From Candidatus Apopatosoma intestinale (GTDB lineage Bacteria > Bacillota > Clostridia > Oscillospirales > CAG-272): a DNA stretch of 6,753 nt. Location of the stretch: contig JAGHUY010000297.1 in NCBI GenBank assembly GCA_018064545.1, positions 1 to 6,753 of the forward strand, given 5' to 3'. The notes beneath the pieces are model-generated. The model ran no database searches, was not told the origin of the DNA, and saw only the letters and a program-made list of their open reading frames with translations. Within the stretch, counting starts at the first letter, position 1, and every line of letters starts with the position of its first letter. Below, piece after piece: positions 5,433 through 6,753 of this stretch. The position numbers were made by a program, and so were the translations under genes.

Positions 5433-6137
5433 ATGTACTACGATCCGTTTTATATCCTGCTGTTGCCGGCTCTTCTTTTCACGCTGATCGCCAGTGCTTC
5501 GGTCAATTCCACTTTTCGGAAATACAGTGGGGTCTTATCGTCCCGTCGGATCACGGGGGCGGAAGCGGCTGATCGGGTGCTACGCGCAAGCGGCATTGAT
5601 TCCGTCCGGATCGAGCGGGTCTCCGGCAGTCTGACCGACCATTACGATCCGAGAGCGAACGTCATCCGCCTTTCGGAGAGCGTCTACGACAGCACGTCGG
5701 TGGCGGCCATCGGCGTGGCCTGCCACGAGGCGGGACACGCCATCCAACACGACGTCGGATATCTGCCGATCAAACTGCGCAACGCCATCGTGCCGGTGAC
5801 GAACATCGGATCAAAACTGGCGATGCCGCTGATCCTGATCGGACTGATTTTCGGCGGCACCTCCGCCTTGTTTGCGAATATCGCCTATCTCGGCGTGGCT
5901 TGTTTTGCCCTGTCGACGGTCTTTCAGCTGATCACCCTGCCGACCGAGTTCAACGCCAGCCGTCGCGCACTTGACGCGATCGAACGGGAGGGACTTCTCG
6001 GAAACGGCGAAATGGCCGGAGCGAGAAAGGTTCTCCGTGCCGCCGCGATGACTTATGTGGCAGCCCTTGCCGTCTCCTTGGTTCAACTGCTTCGGTTCTT
6101 TCTTTTGGTTTCGGGCAGTACCAGACGGAGAAGATAG
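5433..6137 (+). CDS. YugP-type membrane zinc metallopeptidase (Zn_peptidase_2)
   Basis: The 234-residue membrane protein matches the YugP-like peptidase family. An N-terminal hydrophobic segment (about 5-23) is followed by the ITGAEAADRVL region, then SLTDHYDPRANVIRLSE, then the zinc motif HEAGH (98-102), where His98 and His102 bind zinc and Glu99 is catalytic. TEFNASRRAL (171-180) probably supplies the third ligand, Glu172. Membrane segments follow at about 129-145, 150-168 and 207-227, and the protein ends in an arginine-rich tail. The length is normal for the family. The natural substrate is not established. Its ATG directly follows the TAA of the PII-like gene with no gap, and its ribosome site lies inside that gene, so it is co-translated. 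It is the last gene before the terminator at 6229. Confidence 0.92.
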   Translation: MYYDPFYILLLPALLFTLIASASVNSTFRKYSGVLSSRRITGAEAADRVLRASGIDSVRIERVSGSLTDHYDPRANVIRLSESVYDSTSVAAIGVACHEAGHAIQHDVGYLPIKLRNAIVPVTNIGSKLAMPLILIGLIFGGTSALFANIAYLGVACFALSTVFQLITLPTEFNASRRALDAIEREGLLGNGEMAGARKVLRAAAMTYVAALAVSLVQLLRFFLLVSGSTRRRR

Positions 6138-6228
6138 ATACTAATAGGATAAAAAAGAGCAGACCGGAATGCGACAGCCACATAAGGAAGTATTTTGAAA
6201 ACACTTGCGGCAAGGTATAAAGCGGTCG
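6138..6228. other. Intergenic stretch with no recognised gene
   Basis: Between the peptidase stop and the terminator hairpin lie about 90 bases without a coding frame that has a ribosome site. The only item is a weak promoter-like pair, TTGAAA (6195-6200) and TATAAA (6216-6221), with a poor 15-base spacer. If active it would make only a very short RNA ending at the terminator. Confidence 0.5.
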
Positions 6229-6269
6229 AAAGGAGACAGAAACCATTCGTTTGGTGACTGTCTCCTTTT
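6229..6269 (+). terminator. Strong intrinsic terminator of the DUF1538-PII-peptidase operon
   Basis: AAAGGAGACAG (6229-6239) pairs perfectly over 11 bp with CTGTCTCCTTT (6258-6268). The 18-base loop contains a small inner stem ACCA/TGGT (6242-6245/6252-6255). A T-rich tail (TTTTGATTTT) follows. It separates the operon from the tnpV transcription unit. Confidence 0.85.
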
Positions 6270-6295
6270 GATTTTGAAAAAACTTTCTCACACAT

Positions 6296-6324
6296 TTGTC
6301 TTTTCTCCGGCATTGAGATATAAT
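6296..6324 (+). promoter_or_regulatory. Sigma-A promoter of tnpV
   Basis: A perfect -10 TATAAT (6319-6324) has TTGTCT (6296-6301) 17 bases upstream as a 4-of-6 -35. Transcription would start near 6331, about 28 bases before the start codon. It begins soon after the preceding terminator, so tnpV has independent expression. Confidence 0.75.
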
Positions 6325-6358
6325 GATGGTGCAATCAAAAATGCAGGAGGAAAACAAA

Positions 6359-6709
6359 ATGGAAATCACTTACACAGAGAAAAACGGAATCCTTTACCCC
6401 GACTTACAGGTGCCGGTGCAGACGCATTATTACATCGGCAAGTATGGATCCATGCGCTTGGCGTTCATCAAAGAGCATCGAAAAGGTTATTACGCAACAT
6501 TACTGACGCAGTTCCGGTTGAACGAATACTTGCACGAGGTCGATGTGGAAGCCGCAGAACAAGTGCGAACGATCACCGGGCAGATCGCAAAGTCCAAAGG
6601 TGTTGACGAAAAACTGAAAGGCGACGATATGCTCCGCTGGGTTGCCGAGATGAACAGTGCAAAACACGAAGCGGAAGAAATCGTTCTTCGGGAGGTCATA
6701 TACGGATGA
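6359..6709 (+). CDS. tnpV: TnpV family transposon-encoded protein
   Basis: This is a 116-residue protein. The start is the ATG at 6359 because AGGAGG (6345-6350) lies 8 bases upstream; an in-frame ATG at 6323 overlaps the -10 box. The opening MEITYTEKNGILYPDL, then YIGKYGSMRLAFIKEHR (about 26-42), VTEALK-like VDEKLKGDDMLRWVAEMN and the closing AEEIVLREVIY follow the TnpV pattern. TnpV proteins are carried by Tn4451/Tn4453-type mobilisable transposons and related integrated elements of Clostridia; their biochemical function is not established. It is small, helical and cytoplasmic. Its TGA overlaps the ATG of the next gene. It probably marks the left flank of a mobile element running past the window, though solitary copies also occur. 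Confidence 0.88.
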   Translation: MEITYTEKNGILYPDLQVPVQTHYYIGKYGSMRLAFIKEHRKGYYATLLTQFRLNEYLHEVDVEAAEQVRTITGQIAKSKGVDEKLKGDDMLRWVAEMNSAKHEAEEIVLREVIYG

Positions 6710-6753
6710 AAAGCAAGAAAATCAAACTGAAACTCAGTTCATTTGACCTGCGC
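6706..6753 (+). CDS. Gene start cut by the window end; N-terminus resembles ribosomal protein uS10
   Basis: An ATG overlaps the tnpV stop as ATGA, with GGGAGG (6690-6695) 10 bases upstream, so a real coupled gene is likely. Only 16 codons are visible: MKSKKIKLKLSSFDLR. The basic-hydrophobic alternation followed by SFDLR lines up without gaps with the start of ribosomal protein S10, whose general form is (R/K)I(R/K)IRLKAFDHR. That is suggestive but far too short for a firm call. No resolvase or relaxase start motif is visible in these 16 residues. Confidence 0.55.
   Translation, partial: MKSKKIKLKLSSFDLR

Noticed and set aside
6195..6262. Possible small RNA from a promoter-like TTGAAA/TATAAA pair to the terminator
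   Set aside because: The spacer is only 15 bases and the product would be little more than the terminator hairpin.
5950..6369. Minus-strand frames over the intergenic region after the peptidase gene
   Set aside because: They cross the operon terminator and the tnpV promoter and show no conserved motif or ribosome site.
1..6753. CRISPR arrays, tRNA or rRNA genes
   Set aside because: No regularly spaced repeats and no cloverleaf or conserved rRNA stretches were seen on reading both strands.

Overview
The window looks like chromosomal DNA of a spore-forming member of the Clostridia (Firmicutes). Three things point there: a complete cotJA-cotJB-cotJC spore coat operon, strong AGGAGG-type ribosome binding sites with sigma-A promoters spaced by 17 bases, and a TnpV-type gene of the Tn4451 kind at the right end. 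Base composition is balanced to slightly GC-rich, which suggests a gut Oscillospiraceae or Christensenellales-like lineage rather than a low-GC Clostridium. The lineage is inferred, not read directly.

Layout, left to right. (1) At 1-839 (+) is the 3' part of a putative zinc metalloprotease gene carrying HEMFH and EGAAEY motifs; its end coincides with an imperfect 67-base hairpin. (2) At 928-1365 (+) is a small cysteine-rich DUF3795-like protein with its own sigma-A promoter. It ends in a bidirectional terminator (1364-1409) shared with (3), the cotJ operon on the minus strand. In transcription order this is cotJA (2517-2260), cotJB (2263-2006) and cotJC (2002-1403), tightly coupled. The intergenic region 2518-2651 is divergent. 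It holds a sporulation-type promoter candidate and two perfect palindromes in the cotJ leader, plus a sigma-A promoter facing right for (4), a YfcE-type metallophosphoesterase (2652-3101).

(5) At 3180-6137 is a three-gene operon: a duplicated DUF1538 membrane protein, a two-domain PII-like signalling protein, and a YugP-type membrane zinc peptidase. Gene gaps are 3 and 0 bases. Its promoter overlaps the terminator of the preceding gene, and a strong hairpin terminator follows at 6229-6269. The likely logic is that the PII-like protein senses a small ligand and gates the DUF1538 transporter. The peptidase may be a passenger or a membrane quality-control partner.

(6) From 6296 onward a sigma-A promoter drives tnpV (6359-6709). 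It overlaps by 4 bases a gene that runs off the window, whose first 16 residues resemble ribosomal protein uS10. This looks like the edge of an integrated element.

The most notable points are: the PII-like gene is a tandem fusion with a near-perfect internal ribosome binding site before its second domain, so it may make two products; transporter and regulator are both internally duplicated; the cotJ leader is palindromic; and a possible S10-like gene is coupled to tnpV.
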